A stretch of 64,000 nt of DNA, from positions 496,001 through 560,000 of the forward strand of contig NZ_CP060393.1 in the NCBI RefSeq assembly GCF_014274685.1, in the 5' to 3' direction. Every line of letters starts with the position of its first letter. Within the stretch, counting starts at the first letter, position 1. This stretch comes from Edaphobacter sp. 4G125. GTDB taxonomy: Bacteria; Acidobacteriota; Terriglobia; Terriglobales; Acidobacteriaceae. A model generated the notes under the pieces. The model had not been told where the DNA came from and ran no database searches. It was given only the letters and a program-made list of their open reading frames with translations. The position numbers and the translations under genes are program-made. Positions 8,929 to 16,525 of the stretch are shown piece after piece.

Positions 8929-9396
8929 CTATTCACTGGATTCTGCCGATTTCGCCAATCCATACAACTCCATCTCGAACCTCTGGATCATCGACTCCGA
9001 CCATGCATGGGTCGACTTTCGCCAGGTATCTCCCTTTTCCTCCAGGAAGTTCGGGAAGTTCATGCGGCAGTATCCGGCACGCTCCTTGAAGTCGTACAGT
9101 CCCTGCGGAATCCCGTCCAGGTACAGTACGGCCTGCAATCCATCCCGTGACCACTCCACCGCGGCAATCCGTTCCGGCTCGGGACGCTCCAGTTCGGCAT
9201 CACTTTTGGCCAGCGCAGCAACGTTATAGATCAGCATCGCGTCCAGGATGCTCTCTTCGTGCGTCGTCTGCGAACGGTCGCAGGCGTAAAAGTATCCTGC
9301 GATTCCCTCATCTTCAAACACCACCGTCCACGGCGGGGCCGTCGGCGAATCCGAGGACAGAAAAGCGCGGCCGGGGGTAAAAGTAAGCGACTCCAT
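8929..9396 (-). CDS. DUF2251-like protein
   Basis: The 155-residue soluble protein contains PWTVVFEDEGIAGYFYACDR and a central LDAMLIYNVAAL segment, then WSRDGLQAVLYLDG and a C-terminal aromatic helix (YCRMNFPNF). The pattern resembles DUF2251, a family of unknown function with an immunity-protein-like look. No signal peptide or membrane segment is visible. It is divergent from the membrane protein gene at 9491, and the small charged ORF follows it. Confidence 0.6.
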   Translation of the reverse strand: MESLTFTPGRAFLSSDSPTAPPWTVVFEDEGIAGYFYACDRSQTTHEESILDAMLIYNVAALAKSDAELERPEPERIAAVEWSRDGLQAVLYLDGIPQGLYDFKERAGYCRMNFPNFLEEKGDTWRKSTHAWSESMIQRFEMELYGLAKSAESSE

Positions 9397-9490
9397 ATAT
9401 CTCTCACGATACGATAGAAGCGATGTTCTGTCGCTTAATCACCCAGAGAACGGAGACCCGCTTGATCCTTCAAAAGGAGGCGGGCCCCCG

Positions 9491-10699
9491 TTGAAGCTCC
9501 CTGCATTTAAGATCGGCTGGCCTCAAAGGCTGGCTGCATTCCTGCTCGTCCTCTTTCTCGGCCAGTGTCTCTGGGTCATCTCCCGCCAGCAGCTCTCCAC
9601 CGACGACTATCGCTTCGCTCGCTGTGGCCGCGAGATGTGGGAGAACCCCTCGCCCCTCAACGGCTACTTCACCTCCTGTGGCAATCTCAACGGCGATGGT
9701 ACCTTTGGCTACCGCGTCGCTGGTCTTCCTCTGACGGCGCAGCGTCTCACTCTTCTGACCATCGACAAATTTCGCAGCCCCGAGAACCGTGTCTACTCCG
9801 CCGGCAGTCTCAGCGGCTCCACTTGGGAGTCGCGTCACGAGCTCTCTTATGTCAAATATCTCCTCCATCTGCCGGTTGTCTTCTTCGCTATCTGGTTGGG
9901 AGCAGGACTCTGGTGGGTTGCTCGTCGACTCTTCGGCAACGAAGGAGGGTTCTTCGCTCTGGGCCTCTATTGCTTCTGCCCCGAGATCGTTCGTTATGCC
10001 GTGTCTCCTAACAACGACGTGCTTGCCATGTGGGGGGTCTACGGTCTCGTCTACACGGCGATCGGAGTCGCTCACGCCATGCAGGGACCACGTCGCAAAT
10101 GGCGACCACGAATCCTGCTGCTGATCATGGCGCTCGGCCTCACTGCAGCCGCACATCTCCTCGCCGCTATTGTAGGATTTACCGCCGCGATCTTCTTCAT
10201 GATGTACCTGGCCGAGCGTCGCCGCAGCTACGTCATGCAGATTCTTGTCTTCTCGATTCTTGGAGCCTTGGTCGTCGTCTTTGCTTTCTACGCTTTCCAT
10301 CTCTCCGCCTTTACCTACATCTTTACCGGAGGCAGCGCGCGGTTCTGGTTTTCGCTCGAAGCAGCGCGCAACTTCTTTTCCACTCCCACCAATTCGGCCA
10401 TCACGATCGCTTCGGTCGTGGCGGCCGTTCTTTATCTTGGCATTCGTCGCTGCCGTTACTTCGGCAACACAGCTCCACTGTTGATGACGCTTGCGCTCTT
10501 CCCATTGGTCACGACCCAGACAATCTCACGTCCCTGGTTCTGGGCTTTGCCCTTTCTGTTTACCTTCCTCGGGGGGGTCTTTGGCGACATCCTTGAGACC
10601 CGCTACCGCAAACTTTTCTTAACCTTTACCGGGCTCATTCTCATCACCCAGGCAGCTTTGTGCATCTCAGTCCTTACAACCATCGCTCACCAGTCTTAG
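9491..10699 (+). CDS. Polytopic membrane protein, GT-C glycosyltransferase-like
   Basis: The 402-residue protein begins with a TTG start supported by AGGAGG ten bases upstream. About nine to ten hydrophobic segments are visible. An early non-membrane loop follows the first segment and carries STDDYRFARCGREMW, in the place where GT-C enzymes (PMT/ArnT type) keep acidic catalytic residues. Later segments include LPVVFFAIWLGAGLWWVARR and ALPFLFTFLGGVFGDI. The donor would be a lipid-linked sugar, but the family match is only by layout. The L,D-transpeptidase gene starts 23 bases downstream, so the two may form an envelope operon. Confidence 0.6.
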   Translation: MKLPAFKIGWPQRLAAFLLVLFLGQCLWVISRQQLSTDDYRFARCGREMWENPSPLNGYFTSCGNLNGDGTFGYRVAGLPLTAQRLTLLTIDKFRSPENRVYSAGSLSGSTWESRHELSYVKYLLHLPVVFFAIWLGAGLWWVARRLFGNEGGFFALGLYCFCPEIVRYAVSPNNDVLAMWGVYGLVYTAIGVAHAMQGPRRKWRPRILLLIMALGLTAAAHLLAAIVGFTAAIFFMMYLAERRRSYVMQILVFSILGALVVVFAFYAFHLSAFTYIFTGGSARFWFSLEAARNFFSTPTNSAITIASVVAAVLYLGIRRCRYFGNTAPLLMTLALFPLVTTQTISRPWFWALPFLFTFLGGVFGDILETRYRKLFLTFTGLILITQAALCISVLTTIAHQS

Positions 10700-10722
10700 A
10701 CTTGTTGAGGACCTCGACTTTG

Positions 10723-12468
10723 ATGAAGTTTTCTCTTCGTTCTTCCGGTACTTTATGTGCCGTTGCTCTGCTTCTGTCTCTCTCCGGTTGCCAGCGCCAT
10801 CGCAAGACCACCTCTGCGCCGAATACCACCAACTACTCCGACGCACTCCAGTCACTGACAACTTCCAGCAAGATCCCCTTTCTCCGTTGGCCGAATATCT
10901 CCGACTATCAATCTGCGGTTAAGACCTTCTATGACGACCGCAACTACGAGATCGCCTGGACGCGTAATGGCAAGCCCACTCCTGCATCTCACGGCTTCAT
11001 CCAGGCCTTTGCCGATGCAGGTGCCAAGGGCCTGAACCCCGAAGACTACGACAGCTCACTCTGGGAAGCACGCATCAAGGCGCTCTCTCCGCAGAAGACC
11101 GACAGCATCGCACAGTTTGATGTCGCCATGACGGTCTGCGTTATGCGCTTCATCTCCGATCTCCGTATCGGCCGTGTCAATCCACAACACTTCAATTTCG
11201 GCGTCGACGTTGCGAATAAGAAATACAACCTTGCCGAATTCGTCTCCGATCACGCCGTCGATGTCACCGATGTTCCTAAACTTCTCACCACGGTCGAGCC
11301 GGACTCCGAGCTCTATCGTCGCGCCCAACAGGCATTGGCTCGCTACGTCGATCTCGCTCGCCAGCAGGAACAGCAGGGGGCAGAGCCTCTTCCCGATGTC
11401 TCTGCCTCGATCACCGTGGGGCATGCTTACCCTGCGGCCGCACAGCTCTTCGACCGGCTCAAACTCGAAGGCGATCTCGACGACGCGGATGCAGATACCG
11501 AACCCCCGAAGAGCACCTACACCGCAGTGCTCTCGCGTGGAGTCAAAAACTTTCAGCACCGCCACGGCTTTACCGAAGACGGTCACCTCACTTCGCAGAC
11601 CATCGCCGCTCTCAACGTTCCTTTAAGCAAACGCGTCGAGCAGCTACAGGATGCACTTGAGCGCTGGCGCTGGCTTCCCGAGCCTTACCTCAATCCGCGG
11701 CTCATGGTGAACCTTCCGGAGTTCGTCCTCCGCGGATATACGCCGGATAATCATCTCGACTTCACCATGAAGGTGGTCGTGGGTAAGGTCGTCGATGAGC
11801 ACCAGACGCCGGTCCTCGCGCGCATGCTGCGCTATATCGTCTTCCGTCCTTACTGGAATGTGCCTACGGATATCGCGCGCAAAGAGCTCGTCCCTCACCT
11901 TGAGAAGGACCCTCACTATCTCGAAACCCACAACTTCGAAGTCGTTAACACAAAGGGCCAACCAGTTCCCCACTACACTGCGAAGCAGGTCGCGCAGGGC
12001 GGAGTGATGGTGCGCGAAAAACCCGGTCCGAAAAACTCGCTCGGACTGGTGAAGTTCATGTTCCCCAACCAGTACGACATCTACCTGCACTCCACGCCGG
12101 CCACACAGCTCTTCAATCGCACGCGCCGCGACTTTAGCCACGGCTGTGTGCGTGTACAGCATCCTGACGATCTCGCTGTCTGGCTGCTCGACGGACAGAA
12201 TGATAAGGACGGACAGCCCTGGGATCTCGAGAAGGTGCAGGAGGCTTTCAATACTGGCCCCGACAATCATCAGGTCAACCTTAAGACGCCAGTTCCCATC
12301 GTCATCTTCTACGTCACTGCCGAGGTCGAAGACGACGGTGAGGTTCACTTCTTCAACGACATCTATGGCTACGACGAACAGCTTCAGCAGGTGTTGTCGA
12401 AAGGGCCACCCTATCCCATCCGACCCTACCCTGTTGCGGCGAAACCTAAAAATGGCGACACCGTGTAG
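10723..12468 (+). CDS. L,D-transpeptidase (YcbB-like) lipoprotein
   Basis: The 581-residue product from ATG 10723 carries a lipoprotein signal ending LLSLSGC. A scaffold domain of the YcbB type follows (about 40-240), then a peptidoglycan-binding helix bundle (VKNFQHRHGFTEDGHL, about 270-310) and a YkuD catalytic domain with SHGCVRV at about 472-478. Cys475 is the expected nucleophile. These enzymes make 3-3 crosslinks in peptidoglycan from tetrapeptide donors and act in the periplasm. The open frame reaches 10660 inside the previous gene, but only the 10723 start yields a signal peptide. Confidence 0.92.
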   Translation: MKFSLRSSGTLCAVALLLSLSGCQRHRKTTSAPNTTNYSDALQSLTTSSKIPFLRWPNISDYQSAVKTFYDDRNYEIAWTRNGKPTPASHGFIQAFADAGAKGLNPEDYDSSLWEARIKALSPQKTDSIAQFDVAMTVCVMRFISDLRIGRVNPQHFNFGVDVANKKYNLAEFVSDHAVDVTDVPKLLTTVEPDSELYRRAQQALARYVDLARQQEQQGAEPLPDVSASITVGHAYPAAAQLFDRLKLEGDLDDADADTEPPKSTYTAVLSRGVKNFQHRHGFTEDGHLTSQTIAALNVPLSKRVEQLQDALERWRWLPEPYLNPRLMVNLPEFVLRGYTPDNHLDFTMKVVVGKVVDEHQTPVLARMLRYIVFRPYWNVPTDIARKELVPHLEKDPHYLETHNFEVVNTKGQPVPHYTAKQVAQGGVMVREKPGPKNSLGLVKFMFPNQYDIYLHSTPATQLFNRTRRDFSHGCVRVQHPDDLAVWLLDGQNDKDGQPWDLEKVQEAFNTGPDNHQVNLKTPVPIVIFYVTAEVEDDGEVHFFNDIYGYDEQLQQVLSKGPPYPIRPYPVAAKPKNGDTV

Positions 12469-12470
12469 TT

Positions 12471-12520
12471 GTCAGTCGACTGAAGGCGGCATTACCGCCG
12501 CAGTGGAGAAACCTGCTTTT
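12471..12520 (+). repeat. Intergenic GTCATT-type repeat, copy B
   Basis: This variant begins GTCAGTCGACTGA, has a GGCGG-loop-CCGCC hairpin and ends AGTGGAGAAACCTGCTTTT. It starts 2 bases after the L,D-transpeptidase stop. Confidence 0.65.
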
Positions 12521-12541
12521 CACCACACAGTCTTCCTAGGT

Positions 12542-12592
12542 GTCATCCTGAGCGAAGTGACCAACGGGAACGCAGTCGAAGGATCTGGGGTT
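12542..12592 (+). repeat. Intergenic GTCATT-type repeat, copy C
   Basis: It begins GTCATCCTGAGCGAAG and ends CAGTCGAAGGATCTGGGG, following copy B by about 20 bases. The central hairpin is weak compared with other copies, so it is a diverged member of a related subtype. Confidence 0.55.
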
Positions 12593-12666
12593 ACGGTTTG
12601 TCAGATCAGCAAGTTTTAAATCTCAGAGTGTGACCTGCCACTAACTCGCGGTACACTGCTTCCACG

Positions 12667-13287
12667 ATGAAAGCCGCCGAATTCTTCGACCCTCGCGTCG
12701 ACGCCTACATCAACAAATCCGCAACCTTTGCCCAGCCCATTCTTGAACATCTGCGCAAGCTCTTCCACAAAGGTTGCCCTCAGGTCGAAGAGGCCATCAA
12801 GTGGTCCATGCCCTTCTTTACCTACAAGGGCCAGCTCTTCGGCCACATCGCTGGATTCAAACAGCACTGCAGCTTCGGTCTGATCGGTTCGCACAATCGT
12901 TCCTTGACGAAAGCGAAGTTCGAACAGAAAGATGGCATGGGAATCGTCGGCAAGATTACAAGTCTCGACGACCTACCCTCCGACAAGGAGATGCTGCAAC
13001 TCATCCGTGAGGCAGCAGTCTTTGTTGATGAAGGCGGCAAGACGATGGCTCGAACGAAAAAGGCCGCGAAGCCCGTTCCTGAAGTTCCTGCTGAATTCGC
13101 CGTCGCTCTGAAGAAGAACAAGACCGCCCAGAAGGTTTTCAAAGACTTTAGTCCCTCCGCTCAACGCGAGTACATTGAGTGGATCGACGAGGCCAAGCGT
13201 GAAGAGACCAAACAGAAGCGCATTGTCCAGGCTGTTGAGCAGATTGCAGAAGGCAAGCAACGCAACTGGAAGTACCATAATCTTTGA
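12667..13287 (+). CDS. YdeI/OmpD-associated, DUF1801-containing protein
   Basis: The 206-residue protein has an N-terminal DUF1801 domain (about 10-110: HKGCPQVEEAIKWSMPFFTY). Its C-terminus is typical of YdeI-like proteins (FAVALKKNKTAQKVFKDFSP and SAQREYIEWIDEAKREETKQ), ending in a basic segment (KQRNWKYHNL). DUF1801 has an iron-chaperone-like fold. The YdeI C-terminal segment is known from bacteriocin-resistance-associated proteins, but the biochemistry is unclear. It stands alone between repeat copies B/C and D. Confidence 0.85.
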   Translation: MKAAEFFDPRVDAYINKSATFAQPILEHLRKLFHKGCPQVEEAIKWSMPFFTYKGQLFGHIAGFKQHCSFGLIGSHNRSLTKAKFEQKDGMGIVGKITSLDDLPSDKEMLQLIREAAVFVDEGGKTMARTKKAAKPVPEVPAEFAVALKKNKTAQKVFKDFSPSAQREYIEWIDEAKREETKQKRIVQAVEQIAEGKQRNWKYHNL

Positions 13288-13315
13288 GTTGTCCGGCGCT
13301 CACTATCTCTGACGC

Positions 13316-13377
13316 GTCATTTCGACCGAAGCTGCCGCCGTTAGGCGACAGCGAAGTGGAGAAATCCCGCATTTTGC
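13316..13377 (+). repeat. Intergenic GTCATT-type repeat, copy D (left flank of GIY-YIG gene)
   Basis: It starts GTCATTTCGACCGAA and has a 9-base imperfect stem around GTTA (one mismatch). It ends AGTGGAGAAATCCCGCATTT. Its tail points toward the GIY-YIG gene and stops about 28 bases before that gene's end. Confidence 0.75.
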
Positions 13378-13405
13378 TTCGAATCGCAATCAAGCCTTAG
13401 CGTTG

Positions 13406-13723
13406 TCATTTTCCCGCATACAGAGCCACAGTCTTCCCCCACTCTTCGCTCAGATCTTTCCATTCTGGATTATTCGCAACGATAAGCTGAATTTTCTTAA
13501 CCCGGGACCATCTCTTCAACTGTTTCTCTCGCGCAATCGCATCTTCGATCATGCCAAAACGCTCCAGATGAACCAATCGGTCTATTTTGTATCGAGAGGT
13601 GAAGCTGTCAGGATACCGGCCGTTTTTATGCTGCAAAATGCGCAGCTCTATCTCGCTGGTTACGCCGATATATAGCACTCTGTAAGTGCTCGACATGATG
13701 TACACATAAGCCAGGTCCGGCAT
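13406..13723 (-). CDS. GIY-YIG nuclease family protein
   Basis: The 105-residue protein is a stand-alone GIY-YIG domain. The first motif reads VYIMSSTYRVLYIGVTSEI (YIM for GIY, YIG for YIG). The helix with the catalytic Arg follows (ELRILQHKNG). The later EDAIAREKQLKRWSRVKK segment carries the metal-binding Glu, and the C-terminus includes NPEWKDLSEEW. The family, of COG2827/YhbQ type, cuts DNA with one divalent metal; cellular roles of these single-domain members are poorly known. Repeat copies D and E flank it at nearly equal distance with tails pointing inward, so it may be tied to the repeats. Confidence 0.93.
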   Translation of the reverse strand: MPDLAYVYIMSSTYRVLYIGVTSEIELRILQHKNGRYPDSFTSRYKIDRLVHLERFGMIEDAIAREKQLKRWSRVKKIQLIVANNPEWKDLSEEWGKTVALYAGK

Positions 13724-13750
13724 GAAAGAAGTATTTCAGGCCGAATCATA

Positions 13751-13799
13751 AAATGCGGGGATTCCTCGACTCACAGCTTCGCTGTTCGCTCGGAATGAC
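13751..13799 (-). repeat. Intergenic GTCATT-type repeat, copy E (right flank of GIY-YIG gene, inverted)
   Basis: Read on the - strand it begins GTCATTCCGAGCGAA, has an ACAGC-GAA-GCTGT hairpin and ends GAGGAATCCCCGCATTT. It ends 27 bases before the GIY-YIG start codon and mirrors copy D. Confidence 0.75.
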
Positions 13800-13839
13800 A
13801 CCCGATGAGCTGCCGGCATCTCTGCTTCCAGAATGAAGT

Positions 13840-13896
13840 GTCATTTCGACCGGAGGCGGCGTTTCTGCCGCCGAAGTGGAGAAATCCCCGCATTTG
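13840..13896 (+). repeat. Intergenic GTCATT-type repeat, copy F
   Basis: It begins GTCATTTCGACCGGAGG, has a perfect GGCGGC-loop-GCCGCC hairpin and ends AGTGGAGAAATCCCCGCATT. It lies 40 bases beyond copy E in the opposite orientation, so E and F form a head-to-head pair. Confidence 0.75.
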
Positions 13897-14071
13897 ATCC
13901 CATCTTTCAATCCGATCTCTGAGCGATGAGTCATCTTCAACCTGTCAAGCCCCGCTGTTTCTCCAATAAGAGCCATAACTAACCCCGAATCAACCACTTA
14001 AACCTCCAAAAAAACCTCTCCAAAAACTGCAAATTTACCCTGCTCGATTTTCTACAATGTTCTTAGAGCCA
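13897..14071. other. Intergenic sequence with no gene seen
   Basis: Between repeat copy F and the terminator at 14072 no open frame with a start site or conserved motif is visible. The stretch is more AT-rich than the surroundings. Confidence 0.5.
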
Positions 14072-14114
14072 AAAAGGGATAGGGTCCGGCACGAATCCGG
14101 ACCCTATCCCTTTT
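14072..14114. terminator. Strong bidirectional Rho-independent terminator
   Basis: A perfect 18-base stem (14072-14089 with 14097-14114) has a 7-base loop. The arms begin and end in AAAA/TTTT, giving a U-tract on either strand. It lies about 90 bases beyond the stop of the GH18 gene on the - strand. Confidence 0.88.
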
Positions 14115-14202
14115 ATATTCAATATTTTGATGTCTAAGCTATTTAGAATCTATATTTTGCGTCAGTGGTCCAAAGCTAAGCTACATCGATTCAGGACTTT
14201 GC

Positions 14203-16335
14203 CTACTTTCCGTGGGAGGGGTACCCATGCAGCAGTGGACCCACGGAGTTTGAGAAGTTGTAGTTTCCGCGACGGTCTCCATCGATCGTCCAGAACATTG
14301 CGCCGATCATCTCCGGATAGCCGTCCGGCTTCTGCAACTTGTAGGTCGTGCCTGCCGGGGCCTTGCCGGTAATGATGAAGTCCATCGCCTGGTTGACCTC
14401 CGACTCGCTCGCGTCGCCCACCAGGAATCCGACTGCGACCTGATTGGCTGGCAGCGGTGGGAAGAAGTGGTTCGGATCGCCGCCTACGTTGAAGCCGTGC
14501 AGCAGCAGCTCCGTCATCGCGGCGTGATAGTCCACGTTGCCTGCCTGGTAGATCTCGCCATCGAGTCCCTGCAGCGGAGGTGTGTTGTAGTCCTGCACGT
14601 CGATGAACGTGAGAATGTCCTTGATGGCATACGTGATTGGCAGGTACGAACCGAACTGCCCACCATAGCTCGGGTAGCCGGCAGGAATCTGCGTTCCCTC
14701 TGGAACCAGCGAGATCATGAACTTCGAGCCGAAGTGGTCGTGCAGCTTCCGTAGCGCTTCAATCAGGTTCACGATCGAAGGTGTGGTGGGATGTTTGAAG
14801 TCCGTGTCGCCTGGATCGATGGAGAGTGACGGGCTCTCGAAGTCGATATCGATGCCGTCGAAACCGTACTCCTCCACGATCTTCGTGACCGAAGCGATGA
14901 AGTTCGGCACCCGTGCTGGATTCGCCAGCGTGAAGTGCTGTCCACCGCCGCCGAGCGAGATCATCACCTTCTTGCCTTTGCCCTGCAGATACTTCACATC
15001 GGCCTTGAAGGTTGCGTCATCCATGCCTGTCGGCGGATGGAAGCGCATTGTCCCCTCAGGAGCTTCCTTGTCCGGAATCGCAAAGGCGACGAGGATGTAG
15101 TCCCACTGTGGCGAGACATCGCGCAGCGGAAACGTTGAGTTGGCGCTGCCGTACCCGGCCCAATAGCCGATCAGCTTGTGACCGTTGTCTCCGCCCTTCA
15201 GGGCTGCCGGTTCTACCGTGGGTTTCGCCGGCCCAGGGAAATTACCGCCTGCACGGCGCGTCGGGCAAGGCTTCGCTGCTTCCGACAGCACCGTTGCATC
15301 AGGAAAGCTGAAGGTCGAGCCCAGGGTTTCGGAAGAGCCGATGTACCACTGCAACAGTGCGGCGTTCTGCACGTGATACGTTGCTCCCGAAGCAGAGACT
15401 ACAGACGGCTTCGAAGACGGGAAATTGTTCTTCAGGTTCGTGTCGGTTGGTTGCAGCAGGAAGTATGTCGTGCCCATACGCGTTCCGCCGCACCGACCTG
15501 CATCGCCCGGCTTCATCGCCGCTGGACGCAACCAGCTGACCACATTGCCCGGGACCGAAGCAGGGCTCAGGTGTTGATCGTACTGCTCATGTTGATAGAG
15601 CGGATCGAACAACGGATCGTTCAGGAACTCTGCCAGTTGCTGTGTGATCGGCTGAACATCTTTGTCTTCGACGATTGTAGGAGCGTTGTGCAGATAGCTG
15701 GCCAGCACAAACGAGTTGCCGGTTGCGCGGTCGACGCCATGCGTCCCCCACCCGCAGCACACCGTCGCATCGCCCATCGCGTAGAAGGTGGTGTTGTGCG
15801 TTACTGCCAGGACGAACTTTCCGTCCTGCTTTGGCACCTGCTTGAAGATCTCCTTCTGGAGAAACTCCAAATCGACCACTGCAACTTCAGAGGAGGTCTT
15901 CTTCGAGGTCAGCACGTAGCCGTAGCCAGCGGGAATCGTTACCGTCACTGGCTTAACCTCTGGCTTGCCCAGCAGGGTGTGCCAGTTCGTGGCCTTGGGG
16001 AAGGTGGAGCGCAGCAGAGCGTCGCCGTACTGTGTCGTGCCCGCTACGCCGAAGGAGGACTTCGAGAAGACCGGCGACTTCAACAGACGCGGAACGTCGC
16101 TCGTGGCGTCCATCGCGAAGGGTTTGCCAGCAACCTTCTTCGACTCGAACGAGAGCGTCACCGGAACCACGACCGTCGGAATGGTGGTGGTCGTTCCCTG
16201 GGCCGGATCGTGGCCGACCAACGTGTAGGTCTTACCACCGGACTCATGCGTAAAGGTAGGAACCGTTCCCTGCGCCATGCCGAAGCGCAGAGTCATCATC
16301 AGAACAGCCGAAAGACAGACGAATTTGAATCGCAT
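14203..16335 (-). CDS. Secreted GH18 (chitinase-like) protein with large N-terminal domain
   Basis: The 710-residue product begins with a signal peptide (FVCLSAVLMMTLRFGMAQG). The C-terminal half is a glycoside hydrolase 18 barrel: MISLGGGGQHF is the usual SxGG strand, and DGIDIDFE at about residue 490 is the DxxDxDxE catalytic motif with its Glu acid. An N-terminal domain of about 330 residues precedes it, including DATVCCGWGTHGV, that I cannot assign. GH18 enzymes cleave beta-1,4 GlcNAc links in chitin or related glycans. The start at 16335 was chosen over 16380 because it gives the signal peptide directly. A terminator lies downstream. Confidence 0.88.
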   Translation of the reverse strand: MRFKFVCLSAVLMMTLRFGMAQGTVPTFTHESGGKTYTLVGHDPAQGTTTTIPTVVVPVTLSFESKKVAGKPFAMDATSDVPRLLKSPVFSKSSFGVAGTTQYGDALLRSTFPKATNWHTLLGKPEVKPVTVTIPAGYGYVLTSKKTSSEVAVVDLEFLQKEIFKQVPKQDGKFVLAVTHNTTFYAMGDATVCCGWGTHGVDRATGNSFVLASYLHNAPTIVEDKDVQPITQQLAEFLNDPLFDPLYQHEQYDQHLSPASVPGNVVSWLRPAAMKPGDAGRCGGTRMGTTYFLLQPTDTNLKNNFPSSKPSVVSASGATYHVQNAALLQWYIGSSETLGSTFSFPDATVLSEAAKPCPTRRAGGNFPGPAKPTVEPAALKGGDNGHKLIGYWAGYGSANSTFPLRDVSPQWDYILVAFAIPDKEAPEGTMRFHPPTGMDDATFKADVKYLQGKGKKVMISLGGGGQHFTLANPARVPNFIASVTKIVEEYGFDGIDIDFESPSLSIDPGDTDFKHPTTPSIVNLIEALRKLHDHFGSKFMISLVPEGTQIPAGYPSYGGQFGSYLPITYAIKDILTFIDVQDYNTPPLQGLDGEIYQAGNVDYHAAMTELLLHGFNVGGDPNHFFPPLPANQVAVGFLVGDASESEVNQAMDFIITGKAPAGTTYKLQKPDGYPEMIGAMFWTIDGDRRGNYNFSNSVGPLLHGYPSHGK

Positions 16336-16471
16336 AGCCACTTCACCGATCTCCCTGAAAAGAGTGCAAACAGAATTCAATATTCAGGATACGTCTGGCA
16401 TCAGGCAGATGGCCTATTCGTGGATTTAGCGCGGAAGAACGTGACCGGTGGCCAGATCGCATCCTTACGGT

Positions 16472-16504
16472 AAAAAGGCCTCGTGGATGCGCATCCACGA
16501 GGCC
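16472..16504 (-). terminator. Rho-independent terminator of the second TonB receptor gene
   Basis: A perfect 14-base stem (16477-16490 with 16491-16504) is followed on the - strand by TTTTT. It lies 22 bases after the stop of the receptor gene. The stem has almost no loop, so the real loop must take bases from it. Confidence 0.85.
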
Positions 16505-16525
16505 ACGGGCTATGAAGCTTCCGTA

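Larger units (their letters stand above)
13316..13799. mobile_element. Candidate REP-like element with GIY-YIG gene (copy D - gene - copy E)
   Basis: Two inverted copies of the same intergenic repeat enclose a single GIY-YIG gene with spacings of 28 and 27 bases. Both inner ends read CCCGCATTT. This layout resembles REP/RAYT units, where a nuclease-like transposase lies between inverted REPs, but here with a GIY-YIG enzyme. Mobility is inference; no target-site duplication was established. Confidence 0.35.

Noticed and set aside
13316..13896. CRISPR array
   Set aside because: The repeats differ in orientation and hairpin sequence, spacing is irregular and a gene lies between them; no cas gene is present.
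15178..16473. 431-codon + strand frame over the GH18 gene
   Set aside because: Arg-rich, without motifs, antisense to a protein with a clear catalytic motif.
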